64,000 bases of DNA, taken from positions 5,971,501 through 6,035,500 of the forward strand of contig NZ_CP030771.1 of assembly GCF_006088715.1 (NCBI RefSeq), given 5' to 3'. The translations under genes were made by a program, and so were the position numbers. The notes beneath the pieces were generated by a model. The model was given only the letters and a program-made list of their open reading frames with translations. It did not search any database and had not been told where the DNA came from. The DNA is from Streptomyces sp. YIM 121038. GTDB taxonomy: Bacteria > Actinomycetota > Actinomycetes > Streptomycetales > Streptomycetaceae. This document shows positions 8,845 through 16,549 of the stretch, in pieces (position 1 is the first letter of the stretch; every line of letters begins with the position of its first letter).

Positions 8845-9189
8845 GAATCCGTGGGAACTCCTGAGAACCCGTGGGAACTCCTGAGAAGTACTGAGAACTC
8901 CTGAGGGCCCCGCCCTCGCACGGTCCGTACGCACCACGGCCGCACCGCCAGAAGCCACCCGGCCGGGATCCCGTGAAGCGTCGCCGTCGGCACCCACAAG
9001 GCGCCGCGGCCCGCACCCGGGATCCACTCCGCGGCCATCCCGCCATGGACTCCGCGGCCATCCCGCCACGAATCGATAACGGCCCCCGCCGAAACCGTTT
9101 CCCTCCCTTTCTACGCGCGTTAGTGTGCGCCGGAATCCGCGCCGTTCCAGGTGCGTCGGGGAACGTTCGGAACGTAAGGGGTACGTCCT
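8845..9189. repeat. 345-bp intergenic region with tandem repeats before bmp1
   Basis: Two short tandem arrays are present. At 8841-8900, 10-mers of the CTGAGAA.../GTGGGAACTC type repeat, giving two 20-bp units then 10-bp units; the first overlaps the amidohydrolase stop codon. At 9026-9070, a 23-bp unit ACTCCGCGGCCATCCCGCC... occurs twice. The bmp1 promoter and operator lie at 9110-9126. No gene is seen. Confidence 0.6.
9110..9123 (+). promoter_or_regulatory. Nucleoside operator, site 1 (bmp1)
   Basis: TCTACGCGCGTTAG. The first ten bases after the T match the palindrome CTACGCGCGTAG shared by seven units in this window. It runs into the -10-like TAGTGT (9121-9126), so a bound repressor would block RNA polymerase. 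Predicted leader about 57 bases. Confidence 0.7.
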
Positions 9190-10290
9190 ATGCGTCGACG
9201 TCGTCAGATTCGCACCACCCGATCAACAGGGATTTCCCGCGCGGCCGTGGCGGTCGCCGCCCTCGCCCTCGTGGCCACCGCCTGCGGCGAGACCAGCAGC
9301 GACGCTGCCAAGGACGACGACGGCGGCGGCAAGAAGAGCGGCGCGTACCAGGGCAAGGGCATCGGACTCGCGTACGACATCGGCGGGCAGGGCGACCAGT
9401 CCTTCAACGACGCGGCCCACAGCGGCTATGCGCGGGCCCGCGAGGACTTCAAGATCGGCGGCGTCGACATGGAGCCCGGCGACGGCGAGTCCAGCGCCGA
9501 CAAGACCCAGCGCATCGAACAGCTCGCCCGGCAGGGGTACGACCCGGTGGTCGGCGTCGGCTTCATCTACGCGCCCGCCATTCAGGACGTCGCGAAGAAG
9601 TACCCGGACACGACGTTCGGGATCATCGACGACAACACCGTACGGGCCGACAACGTCGCCGATCTCGTCTTCCACGAGGAGCAGGGCTCCTATCTCGCCG
9701 GAGTCGCCGCCGCGAAGACGACCAAGGCCAAACACGTCGGATTCATCGGCGGCGTCGACATTCCGATCATTCACAAATTCGAAGCCGGGTTCGTCCAGGG
9801 CGTGAAATCGGTCGACCCGAAGATCAAAATCGAGCGGCGCTATCTGACCGAGAAACCGGAGGAGGGCGGGTTCGCCAGCCCCGACAAGGGTCAGGACGCC
9901 GCGAGCGGCCAGCTCGAAGCGGGCGCGGACGTGCTCTACCACGCGGCCGGGCTCTCCGGGCAGGGCGTGATCCAGGAGGCCGGGTCGCAGAAGAAGTGGG
10001 CGATCGGCGTCGACTCCGACCAGTACCGGCAGAAGGCGCTCGCCAAGTACAAGAAGTACATCCTCGGTTCGGCCTTCAAGGACGTGGGCGGGGCGGTGTA
10101 CGACCTGACGAAGTCGGTGGTCCGCGGCAAGCCGGTGACAGGCACGCAGCGGTACGACCTCAAGTCGGGCCGGGTCGGGTTCTCCGACTCCAACCCCGAC
10201 TACCGCGCGATGAAGGACGTCGTGGCCGCGGTCGAGCAGGCGAAGAAGGACATCGTCAGCGGCAAGGTGAAGGTCAAGATCAAGCCATAG
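9190..10290 (+). CDS. BMP-family nucleoside-binding lipoprotein 1
   Basis: 366 residues. Type II signal peptide with Arg-rich start, hydrophobic core and lipobox VATAC (Cys32), followed by an Asp/Lys-rich linker. BMP fold signatures: IGGQGDQSFNDAA, PVVGVGFIYA, GIIDDN, GSYLAGVAAA, GFIGGVDIP, KFEAGFVQG and IGVDSDQY. BMP proteins capture nucleosides for ABC importers of the BmpA/NupABC type. It is closely related to the next gene but has its own promoter, operator and 492-bp gap, so it may be an extra receptor for the same permease. AAGGGG sits before ATG 9190. Confidence 0.92.
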   Translation: MRRRRQIRTTRSTGISRAAVAVAALALVATACGETSSDAAKDDDGGGKKSGAYQGKGIGLAYDIGGQGDQSFNDAAHSGYARAREDFKIGGVDMEPGDGESSADKTQRIEQLARQGYDPVVGVGFIYAPAIQDVAKKYPDTTFGIIDDNTVRADNVADLVFHEEQGSYLAGVAAAKTTKAKHVGFIGGVDIPIIHKFEAGFVQGVKSVDPKIKIERRYLTEKPEEGGFASPDKGQDAASGQLEAGADVLYHAAGLSGQGVIQEAGSQKKWAIGVDSDQYRQKALAKYKKYILGSAFKDVGGAVYDLTKSVVRGKPVTGTQRYDLKSGRVGFSDSNPDYRAMKDVVAAVEQAKKDIVSGKVKVKIKP

Positions 10291-10524
10291 CGCACAGGGG
10301 GCGGCCGCGAGGTCACCCAGCCCGTCCGGCGTTTGAGGACGAGGCCGAAGGCCGATCGACCCGGGGTGGAGGGGCTCGGCCCACAAGCCCGTTCGAGGCC
10401 CAGGGGCCAGCCTCCGTGGGGAGGTTCACGTCGTACGTATAACTACCGCGTTGCCCCGTCCGTGCCGCATTAACAAGTCGTACGTATAACCCGTTGCGCC
10501 CCGGCGGATCCGTCCGCTCCGGAC

Positions 10525-10555
10525 GGCGTCGACCAGGTGTCACCTGGTCGACGCC
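10525..10555. repeat. 31-bp near-perfect palindrome
   Basis: GGCGTCGACCAGGTG, one T, then its exact complement CACCTGGTCGACGCC. It could be a terminator separating bmp1 from bmp2 or a regulator site. It is about 230 bases after bmp1 and 50 before the bmp2 operator. Confidence 0.65.
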
Positions 10556-10605
10556 CGGCGGCCACAGCTCGATAACGGACCGGACAGAAGGGTTCTTATG
10601 TCAGG

Positions 10606-10619
10606 TCTACGCGCGTTAC
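10606..10619 (+). promoter_or_regulatory. Nucleoside operator, site 2 (bmp2-ABC-cdd)
   Basis: TCTACGCGCGTTAC, identical to site 1 over its first 13 bases. It overlaps the -10-like TACGCT (10617-10622). Predicted leader to ATG 10783 about 154 bases. Confidence 0.7.
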
Positions 10620-10782
10620 GCTGCGGCGAAATCGCGCCGGGTGAGGCGCGCCTCACGTACGTCCTCGCGTACGCCTCCGTACGTATCCGCAGCGTGTGCA
10701 CGCGCAGCAGCGCACCTCCGCACGCGTGGCGGTCGTACCCGCGTCGTACACGTCAGGTCGTTGTCAAAAGGAGTTCGTCCCT

Positions 10783-11838
10783 ATGCGCCGGGTGTCCCGA
10801 CTCGCGCTCGCGTCCGCCGCGACCGCCGCCTTCGCCGTCACCGTCTCCGCCTGTGGCGGCACCTCAAGCGACGCCGCCAAGAACGAGGACGGCGGCAAGA
10901 AGAAGGGCGTCGCGATCGCGTACGACGTCGGCGGCGCGGGCGACCAGTCCTTCAACGACGCCGCCACGGCGGGCATGGACAAGGCCGCCACGGACTTCAA
11001 GATCGGCAAGAAGGCCGTCGAGCCGACCGACGGCGAGTCCGACGCCGACAAGATCCAGCGCCTCACCGAGCTGGCCAAGCAGGGCTACAACCCGGTCATC
11101 GGCGTCGGCTTCGCCTACGCGCCCGCCGTCAAGGAGGTCGCGGCCAAGCACCCGGACGTCACCTTCGGCATCGTCGACGACGCCACCATCAACGCCAAGA
11201 ACGTCGCGGACCTGGTCTTCACCGAGGAGCAGTCCTCGTACCTGGCCGGTGTCGCCGCCGCCAAGGCCACCAAGTCCCAGACCGTCGGCTTCGTCGGCGG
11301 CGTGGACAACCCGCTGATCCGCAAGTTCGAGGCGGGCTTCGTCCAGGGCGTCCAGGCCACCGACAAGTCGGTCAAGATCAAGCGCCAGTTCCTCACGGAC
11401 AAGCCCGAGGACGGCGGCTTCTCCAGCCCGGACAAGGGCAAGGAGGCGGCCAGCGGCCAGATCGAGGGCGGCGCCGACGTGGTCTACCACGCCGCAGGAC
11501 TCTCCGGCCAGGGCGTGATCGAGGCCGCCGCCGCCAAGAAGGTGTGGGCGATCGGCGTCGACTCCGACCAGTACCGGCAGAAGGCCCTCGACAAGTACAA
11601 GAAGTACATCCTGACGTCGGCCACCAAGGACGTCTCCGGCGCGGTGTACAACCTGGTGAAGTCGGTTCAGGATGACAAGGCCGAGGGCGGCGTCGTGCGC
11701 GCCGACCTCAAGTCCGGCGGCGTCGGCCTGGCCGACTCCAACCCGGAGTTCATGAAGATGAAGGACCTGCAGGCGGCCCTGAAGAAGGCCGAGCAGGGCA
11801 TCGGCAGCGGCAAGATCAAGGTCAAGACGAAGCTGTAA
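10783..11838 (+). CDS. BMP-family nucleoside-binding lipoprotein 2
   Basis: 351 residues, lipoprotein signal with lipobox VSAC (Cys24). It aligns with the first BMP protein almost throughout: DVGGAGDQSFNDAA, VIGVGFAYA, SYLAGVAAAKATKS, KFEAGFVQG, SSPDKGKEAASGQ, VYHAAGLSGQGVI and IGVDSDQYRQKAL. Strong AAAAGGAG (10766-10773) precedes ATG 10783. It is followed on the same strand by the ATPase and permease genes, so it is probably the main receptor of that importer, anchored outside the membrane. Paralogy with the upstream gene implies a local duplication. Confidence 0.93.
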   Translation: MRRVSRLALASAATAAFAVTVSACGGTSSDAAKNEDGGKKKGVAIAYDVGGAGDQSFNDAATAGMDKAATDFKIGKKAVEPTDGESDADKIQRLTELAKQGYNPVIGVGFAYAPAVKEVAAKHPDVTFGIVDDATINAKNVADLVFTEEQSSYLAGVAAAKATKSQTVGFVGGVDNPLIRKFEAGFVQGVQATDKSVKIKRQFLTDKPEDGGFSSPDKGKEAASGQIEGGADVVYHAAGLSGQGVIEAAAAKKVWAIGVDSDQYRQKALDKYKKYILTSATKDVSGAVYNLVKSVQDDKAEGGVVRADLKSGGVGLADSNPEFMKMKDLQAALKKAEQGIGSGKIKVKTKL

Positions 11839-12039
11839 CGAGCGGCGTCACGGCCGCGGAACGGGGTGTGGGCACCATGGACCGAAGGGTCCGCTCGCGC
11901 CCCGTTCGCGCGGCCAGCCTCAACCACCGCACAACGCGCCGCAGTTGGCGGGGCGCGGTGACGTCTGAGGCGTGAAGCAGGGGCACACCGCGTGCGCGGC
12001 GCAGGCCCCTTTCCTTTAAGTCCCCGAGGAGAGTGCGCC

Positions 12040-13671
12040 ATCGACGCGTCCACCACCCCTCCGTCCGCCGCCACCACGTGCGCGGTGGAACTCACCGGCA
12101 TCACCAAGCGGTTCCCCGGAGTCGTGGCCAACCACGACATCCATCTGAGCGTCCGCAAGGGCACCGTCCACGCCCTCGTCGGCGAGAACGGCGCCGGCAA
12201 GTCGACCCTGATGAAGATCCTCTACGGCATGCAGAAGCCGGACGAGGGCACCATCGCCGTCGACGGCGAGCAGGTCGCCTTCGCCAGCCCGGCCGACGCC
12301 ATCGTGCGCGGCATCGGCATGGTGCACCAGCACTTCATGCTCGCCGACCAGCTCACCGTCCTGGAGAACATCGTCCTCGGCAGCGAGAAGCTGTACGGCA
12401 TCGGCGCCGGGGCCCGCCGCAAGGTCCTGGAGATATCCGAGCGCTACGGCCTCGGTGTGCGCCCGGACGCCCACGTCGAGGACCTCGGCGTCGCGGACCG
12501 CCAGCGCGTGGAGATCCTCAAGGTCCTGTACCGGGGCGCCACCACGCTCATCCTCGACGAGCCGACCGCCGTGCTCGTGCCGCAGGAGGTCGACGCGCTC
12601 TTCGACAACCTGCGCGAGCTCAAGTCCGAGGGCCTGTCCGTCATCTTCATCTCGCACAAGCTGGGCGAGGTGCTCTCCGTGGCGGACGACATCACCGTCA
12701 TCCGCCGCGGCACGACCGTGGGCACGGCCGTGCCGTCGAAGACCACCCCGCGTCAGCTCGCCGAGCTGATGGTGGGCAGCGAGCTGCCGACGCCGGAGAC
12801 CGCCGAGTCGACGGTCACCGACCGGCCGATGCTGGAGGTCGACCAGCTCAAGCTGCTCGCCGGGGACTCGGGCCGGGCGCTCCTCGACGACATCTCCTTC
12901 ACCATCCACGAGGGCGAGGTCCTCGGCATCGCCGGTGTCGAGGGCAACGGCCAGACCGAGCTGATCGACGCCCTCATCGGCCTGAAGCACGCCGACTCCG
13001 GGTCCGTCCGGCTCGCGGGCGAGGACATCACCGCCTGGGCGACGCGCAAGCGCCGCGAGGAGGGCGTCGGCTACATCCCCGAGGACCGCCACCGCCACGG
13101 GCTCCTCCTGGAGTCCCCGCTGTGGGAGAACCGCATCCTCGGCCACGTCACCGAGAAGCCGAACGCGAAGGGCTTCTGGCTCGACCCCAAGGGCGCCCAG
13201 GCCGACACCCGTCGCATCGTCGAGGAGTACGACGTCCGTACGCCCGGCATCGACGTGACCGCGGCCTCGCTGTCCGGCGGCAACCAGCAGAAGCTGATCG
13301 TCGGCCGCGAGATGAGCCACAAGCCGCGCTTCCTCATCGCCGCGCACCCCACCCGCGGCGTGGACGTCGGCGCGCAGGCGCAGATCTGGGACCAGATCCG
13401 CGAGGCCCGCCGCGAGGGCCTCGCCGTGCTCCTCATCTCCGCCGACCTGGACGAGCTGATCGGCCTGTCCGACACGCTGCGGGTGATCTACCGCGGCCGG
13501 CTCGTCGCGGACGCCGACCCGGCCACGGTCACTCCGGAGGAGCTGGGTTCGGCCATGACGGGCGCGGCCTCCGGTCACCTGGAGCACGTGGAGGAACCCG
13601 AGAACACCACGTCCGCCGCGGCAGCGGAGGACGTCACGGAAGACGCCGGTCCGGAGGACGAGGCCCGATGA
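12040..13671 (+). CDS. Nucleoside ABC transporter ATPase, two ABC domains
   Basis: About 543 residues with two ABC cassettes. The first has Walker A GENGAGKSTLMK and Walker B TTLILDEPTAVL. The second has the degenerate P-loop GVEGNGQTELID and signature LSGGNQQKLIVGREM, as in the BmpB/YufO and ribose-type double ATPases. The start is unclear: AGGAG (12027-12031) lies 8 bases before ATC at 12040, while in-frame GTG at 11992 has no ribosome-binding site and GTG 12084 would begin inside the first strand. I list the ATC position as best supported by the Shine-Dalgarno sequence. The Glu/Asp-rich tail ends in an ATGA overlap with the first permease. Confidence 0.88.
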   Translation: MDASTTPPSAATTCAVELTGITKRFPGVVANHDIHLSVRKGTVHALVGENGAGKSTLMKILYGMQKPDEGTIAVDGEQVAFASPADAIVRGIGMVHQHFMLADQLTVLENIVLGSEKLYGIGAGARRKVLEISERYGLGVRPDAHVEDLGVADRQRVEILKVLYRGATTLILDEPTAVLVPQEVDALFDNLRELKSEGLSVIFISHKLGEVLSVADDITVIRRGTTVGTAVPSKTTPRQLAELMVGSELPTPETAESTVTDRPMLEVDQLKLLAGDSGRALLDDISFTIHEGEVLGIAGVEGNGQTELIDALIGLKHADSGSVRLAGEDITAWATRKRREEGVGYIPEDRHRHGLLLESPLWENRILGHVTEKPNAKGFWLDPKGAQADTRRIVEEYDVRTPGIDVTAASLSGGNQQKLIVGREMSHKPRFLIAAHPTRGVDVGAQAQIWDQIREARREGLAVLLISADLDELIGLSDTLRVIYRGRLVADADPATVTPEELGSAMTGAASGHLEHVEEPENTTSAAAAEDVTEDAGPEDEAR

Positions 13672-14792
13672 AGAAGTTCGACAAGGAGCGCGTGCTCCTC
13701 GCCCTCGCGGGGCCGGTCATCGCGCTCGTCGCGGCCATGGTGCTGACCTCGGTCGTCCTGGTCGCCTCGGGCAAGAGCCCGATCGAGCCGTACAGCCTGA
13801 TGTTCGAGCAGGCCACCTACTCGGACATCCAGGTCCTGATCATCAATCAGGCCGGGATGTACTACCTGGCCGCGCTCGCGGTGGCCGTCGGCTTCCGCAT
13901 GAACCTGTTCAACATCGGCGTGGACGGCCAGTACCGCCTCGCCGCGATGGTCACCGCGGTCGTCGGCGCGCACGTCTCGCTGCCGTCCGGGCTCCAGATC
14001 CCGCTGCTCATCCTGGTGGCGATGCTCACCGGCGCCTTCTGGGCGGGCATCGCGGGCGTCCTGAAGACCACCCGCGGCGTCAGCGAGGTCGTCGCGACGA
14101 TCATGCTCAACGCGATCGCGACGAGCGTCATCGGCTACCTCACCCTGGAGGAGAACTTCGGCGTCCCGGTCGGCAACAACCAGACCACCGGTGTCATGCA
14201 CTCCTCCGGCTGGTTCCCCGGCATCGACATGGGCTCCTCCGGCGAGATCTACGGCTTCGTGGTCGTCGCCGTCCTCGCGGGCGTCCTGTACTGGCTCGTC
14301 CTCAACCGCACCCGCTTCGGCTTCGACCTGCGCGCCACCGGCGCCTCCGAGTCGGCCGCCGCCGCGTCCGGCGTCAACGCCAAGCGCATGGTGCTCACCG
14401 CCATGCTGATCTCCGGCGCGGTCGCGGGCCTCGCGGGCATGCCGATCCTCCTCGGCGACGTGCACACCTACAGCCTGAGCTTCCCCACCGGACTCGGCTT
14501 CACCGGCATCACCATCGCGCTGCTCGGCCGCAACAACCCGGTCGGCATCGCCTTCGCCGCGCTGCTCATCTCGTTCCTCGACAAGGCGTCCCCGGCGCTT
14601 GACTACAAGGGGTACGACAAGGAGATCGCGGTCATCATGCAGGGCCTGATCGTGATCGCCGTCGTGGTCTCGTACGAGGCCGTGCGCCGCTGGGGGCTGC
14701 GCCGCCAGCAGCAGCGCGTCGGTGAGGAACTCGCCGCGGCCGCGTCCGCAGCAAGCACCAACGACTCCGTGAAGGAGGTGGCCGCGCGATGA
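13668..14792 (+). CDS. Nucleoside ABC transporter permease 1 (BmpC/NupP-like)
   Basis: 374 residues, about nine to ten membrane segments beginning with LALAGPVIALVAAMVLTSVV. The family motif GFRMNLFNIGVDGQY near residue 80 and VSEVVATIMLNAIA are typical of BMP-system permeases, and GLGFTGITIALLGRNNPVGI marks the late loop. The start overlaps the ATPase stop (ATGA) and the end overlaps the next permease start (ATGA), giving tight translational coupling in the inner-membrane importer. Confidence 0.93.
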   Translation: MKKFDKERVLLALAGPVIALVAAMVLTSVVLVASGKSPIEPYSLMFEQATYSDIQVLIINQAGMYYLAALAVAVGFRMNLFNIGVDGQYRLAAMVTAVVGAHVSLPSGLQIPLLILVAMLTGAFWAGIAGVLKTTRGVSEVVATIMLNAIATSVIGYLTLEENFGVPVGNNQTTGVMHSSGWFPGIDMGSSGEIYGFVVVAVLAGVLYWLVLNRTRFGFDLRATGASESAAAASGVNAKRMVLTAMLISGAVAGLAGMPILLGDVHTYSLSFPTGLGFTGITIALLGRNNPVGIAFAALLISFLDKASPALDYKGYDKEIAVIMQGLIVIAVVVSYEAVRRWGLRRQQQRVGEELAAAASAASTNDSVKEVAAR

Positions 14793-16051
14793 GCACCGCC
14801 ACCGTCACCAAGGCCGCGCCCGCGAAGACCGCGCCGGGCCGCCGCCGCATCTCGCTCCCCGTCCTGCTCCTGATCATCGCGGGCGTGCTCGTCCTGACCT
14901 CGGTCGTACGGATGGTCACGGACGCCCACGGCATCACCTCCACCGGGCAGATGGCCGGCGCCCTGCGCCTGGCCGTGCCGATCGGGCTCGCGGGCCTCGG
15001 CGGCCTGTGGGCCGAGCGCGCGGGCGTGGTCAACATCGGCCTCGAAGGCATGCTGATCCTCGGCACCTGGTTCGGCGCCTGGGCGGGCTACCAGTGGGGC
15101 CCGTGGGTCGGCATCGTCTTCGGCATCCTCGGCGGGGCGATCGGCGGCCTGCTGCACGCGATCGTCACGGTCACGTTCAACGTCAACCACATCGTGTCCG
15201 GCGTGGCCATCAACATCCTCGCCCTCGGCACCACCCGCTATCTGTCGACGTACGCCTTCGAGGGCACGGACGGCGGCACCTCCAAGCAGTCGCCGGGCGT
15301 GGACTCGCTCGGCAAGTTCTCCGTGCCGGGCCTCTCGGACTGGCTGGTGGACCTCAACCAGAAGCACTGGTTCCTGGTCTCCGACCTCGCGGGCCTGCTC
15401 GGCGGGCTGCTCACCGACGTCTCGCCGCTGACGCTCATCGCCATCGCGATGGTGCCGCTGAGCTGGTTCGTCCTGTGGCGCACGTCCTTCGGCCTGCGCC
15501 TGCGCTCCTGCGGTGAGAACCCGGTCGCCGCGGAGTCCCTCGGCGTCAACGTCTACAAGTACAAGTACCTGGCGGTCATGATCTCCGGCGGCCTCGCCGG
15601 GCTCGGCGGCGCCTTCCTGTCCCTGGTCGCCTCCAACATCTACCTGGAGGGCCAGACCGGCGGCCGCGGCTACATCGGCCTCGCCGCGATGATCTTCGGC
15701 AACTGGATGCCGGGCGGACTCGCCATCGGCGCGGGCCTGTTCGGTTACACCGACAGCCTGAAGCTGCGGGGCGGCGGCACGAATGTCCACGCCCTGCTCC
15801 TGCTGATCGCCATCCTTCTGGTCATCGGTGCGATCTACCTGGTGTGGCGCAAGCGCTACGTCCCCGCGGCGGTCACCGCGGTGATCTCGGCGCTGATGTT
15901 CGCCTGGTACGGCCTCACCGACGAGGTGCCGAACCAGGTCGTGACGGCCACGCCGTACGTCGTGACGCTGCTGGTCCTGTCGCTGTCGGCGCAACGCCTG
16001 CGGATGCCGAAGGCGAACGGCCTGCCGTACCGGAAGGGACAAGGGAAGTGA
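14789..16051 (+). CDS. Nucleoside ABC transporter permease 2 (BmpD/NupQ-like)
   Basis: 420 residues. After a short basic N-terminus come hydrophobic segments with the family motif GLWAERAGVVNIGLEGMLI (residues ~72-90), FNVNHIVSGVAINILALG and RGYIGLAAMIFGNW. It would form the heterodimeric channel with permease 1. The stop overlaps the GTG of cdd (GTGA), so uptake and the first deamination step are translationally linked. Confidence 0.93.
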   Translation: MSTATVTKAAPAKTAPGRRRISLPVLLLIIAGVLVLTSVVRMVTDAHGITSTGQMAGALRLAVPIGLAGLGGLWAERAGVVNIGLEGMLILGTWFGAWAGYQWGPWVGIVFGILGGAIGGLLHAIVTVTFNVNHIVSGVAINILALGTTRYLSTYAFEGTDGGTSKQSPGVDSLGKFSVPGLSDWLVDLNQKHWFLVSDLAGLLGGLLTDVSPLTLIAIAMVPLSWFVLWRTSFGLRLRSCGENPVAAESLGVNVYKYKYLAVMISGGLAGLGGAFLSLVASNIYLEGQTGGRGYIGLAAMIFGNWMPGGLAIGAGLFGYTDSLKLRGGGTNVHALLLLIAILLVIGAIYLVWRKRYVPAAVTAVISALMFAWYGLTDEVPNQVVTATPYVVTLLVLSLSAQRLRMPKANGLPYRKGQGK

Positions 16052-16440
16052 CCACCGCTGCCGACTGGGAGGCCCTGCGGGACGCCGCGCGCGCGGCCAT
16101 GTCCCGTGCCTACGCGCCCTACTCGGGCTTCCCCGTCGGCGCGGCGGCCCTGGCCGACGACGGCCGCACGGTCACCGGCTGCAACGTGGAGAACGCCTCG
16201 TACGGGCTCGGCCTGTGCGCCGAGTGCGGTCTGATCTCCCAGCTCCAGCTCACCGGCGGCGGCCGCCTCACCCACTTCACCTGCGTGGACGGCAAGGGCG
16301 ACATCCTGATGCCCTGCGGCCGCTGCCGCCAGCTCCTGTACGAGTTCGGCGGTCCCGGGCTGCTGATCGAGACGGCCTCGGGCGTCCGCAGCCTCGCGGA
16401 GCTGCTGCCGGACGCGTTCGGTCCCGAGAACCTCGACTGA
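16048..16440 (+). CDS. cdd: Cytidine deaminase
   Basis: 130 residues, the size of the tetrameric zinc cytidine deaminases. Substrate contact motif CNVENASYG, the proton-shuttle and first ligand region LCAECG, and the zinc-binding PCGRCRQ are all present. It converts cytidine and deoxycytidine to uridine and deoxyuridine in the cytoplasm, producing substrate for the adjacent pyrimidine phosphorylase. The GTG start overlaps the permease stop. A perfect terminator follows, after which deoA has its own operator and promoter. Confidence 0.95.
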   Translation: MTTAADWEALRDAARAAMSRAYAPYSGFPVGAAALADDGRTVTGCNVENASYGLGLCAECGLISQLQLTGGGRLTHFTCVDGKGDILMPCGRCRQLLYEFGGPGLLIETASGVRSLAELLPDAFGPENLD

Positions 16441-16450
16441 AGTTCGACCG

Positions 16451-16483
16451 AAGAAGGCCCCCGCCGTTGGCGGGGGCCTTCTT
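16451..16483. terminator. Bidirectional-type terminator between cdd and deoA
   Basis: Perfect 15-bp stem AAGAAGGCCCCCGCC / GGCGGGGGCCTTCTT with a GTT loop. The A-rich left edge and T-rich right edge make it the most classical intrinsic terminator in the window. Confidence 0.9.
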
Positions 16484-16495
16484 CAACCCCCTTTC

Positions 16496-16510
16496 TCTAT
16501 GCGCGTAGAG
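16496..16510 (+). promoter_or_regulatory. Nucleoside operator, site 3 (deoA)
   Basis: TCTATGCGCGTAGAG, 11 of 12 matches to CTACGCGCGTAG. It overlaps -10-like TAGAGT (16506-16511). A weaker second copy, TCTACGCACGACTG at 16516-16529, covers the expected transcription start, suggesting two repressor positions. Confidence 0.72.
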
Positions 16511-16549
16511 TCCCGTCTACGCACGACTGTCACTGCCGGAAGGAATGCC

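Larger units (their letters stand above)
10291..10782. other. 492-bp regulatory region upstream of bmp2
   Basis: No gene is supported. It holds, in order: a dispersed repeat (AGCCCGTCCGGCGTTTGAGG..., 10319-10344); the imperfect duplication of about 28 bp centred on GTCGTACGTATAAC at 10430 and 10478; a small hairpin CCGTCCG-CTC-CGGACGG (10510-10526); a 31-bp palindrome (10525-10555); the nucleoside operator (10606-10619); a perfect palindrome GTGAGGCGCGCCTCAC (10641-10656); and a third CGTACGTAT at 10678. Confidence 0.6.

Noticed and set aside
9190..11838. Two BMP genes as an assembly duplication
   Set aside because: The copies differ throughout at protein and DNA level and have distinct upstream regions, so they are true paralogues.
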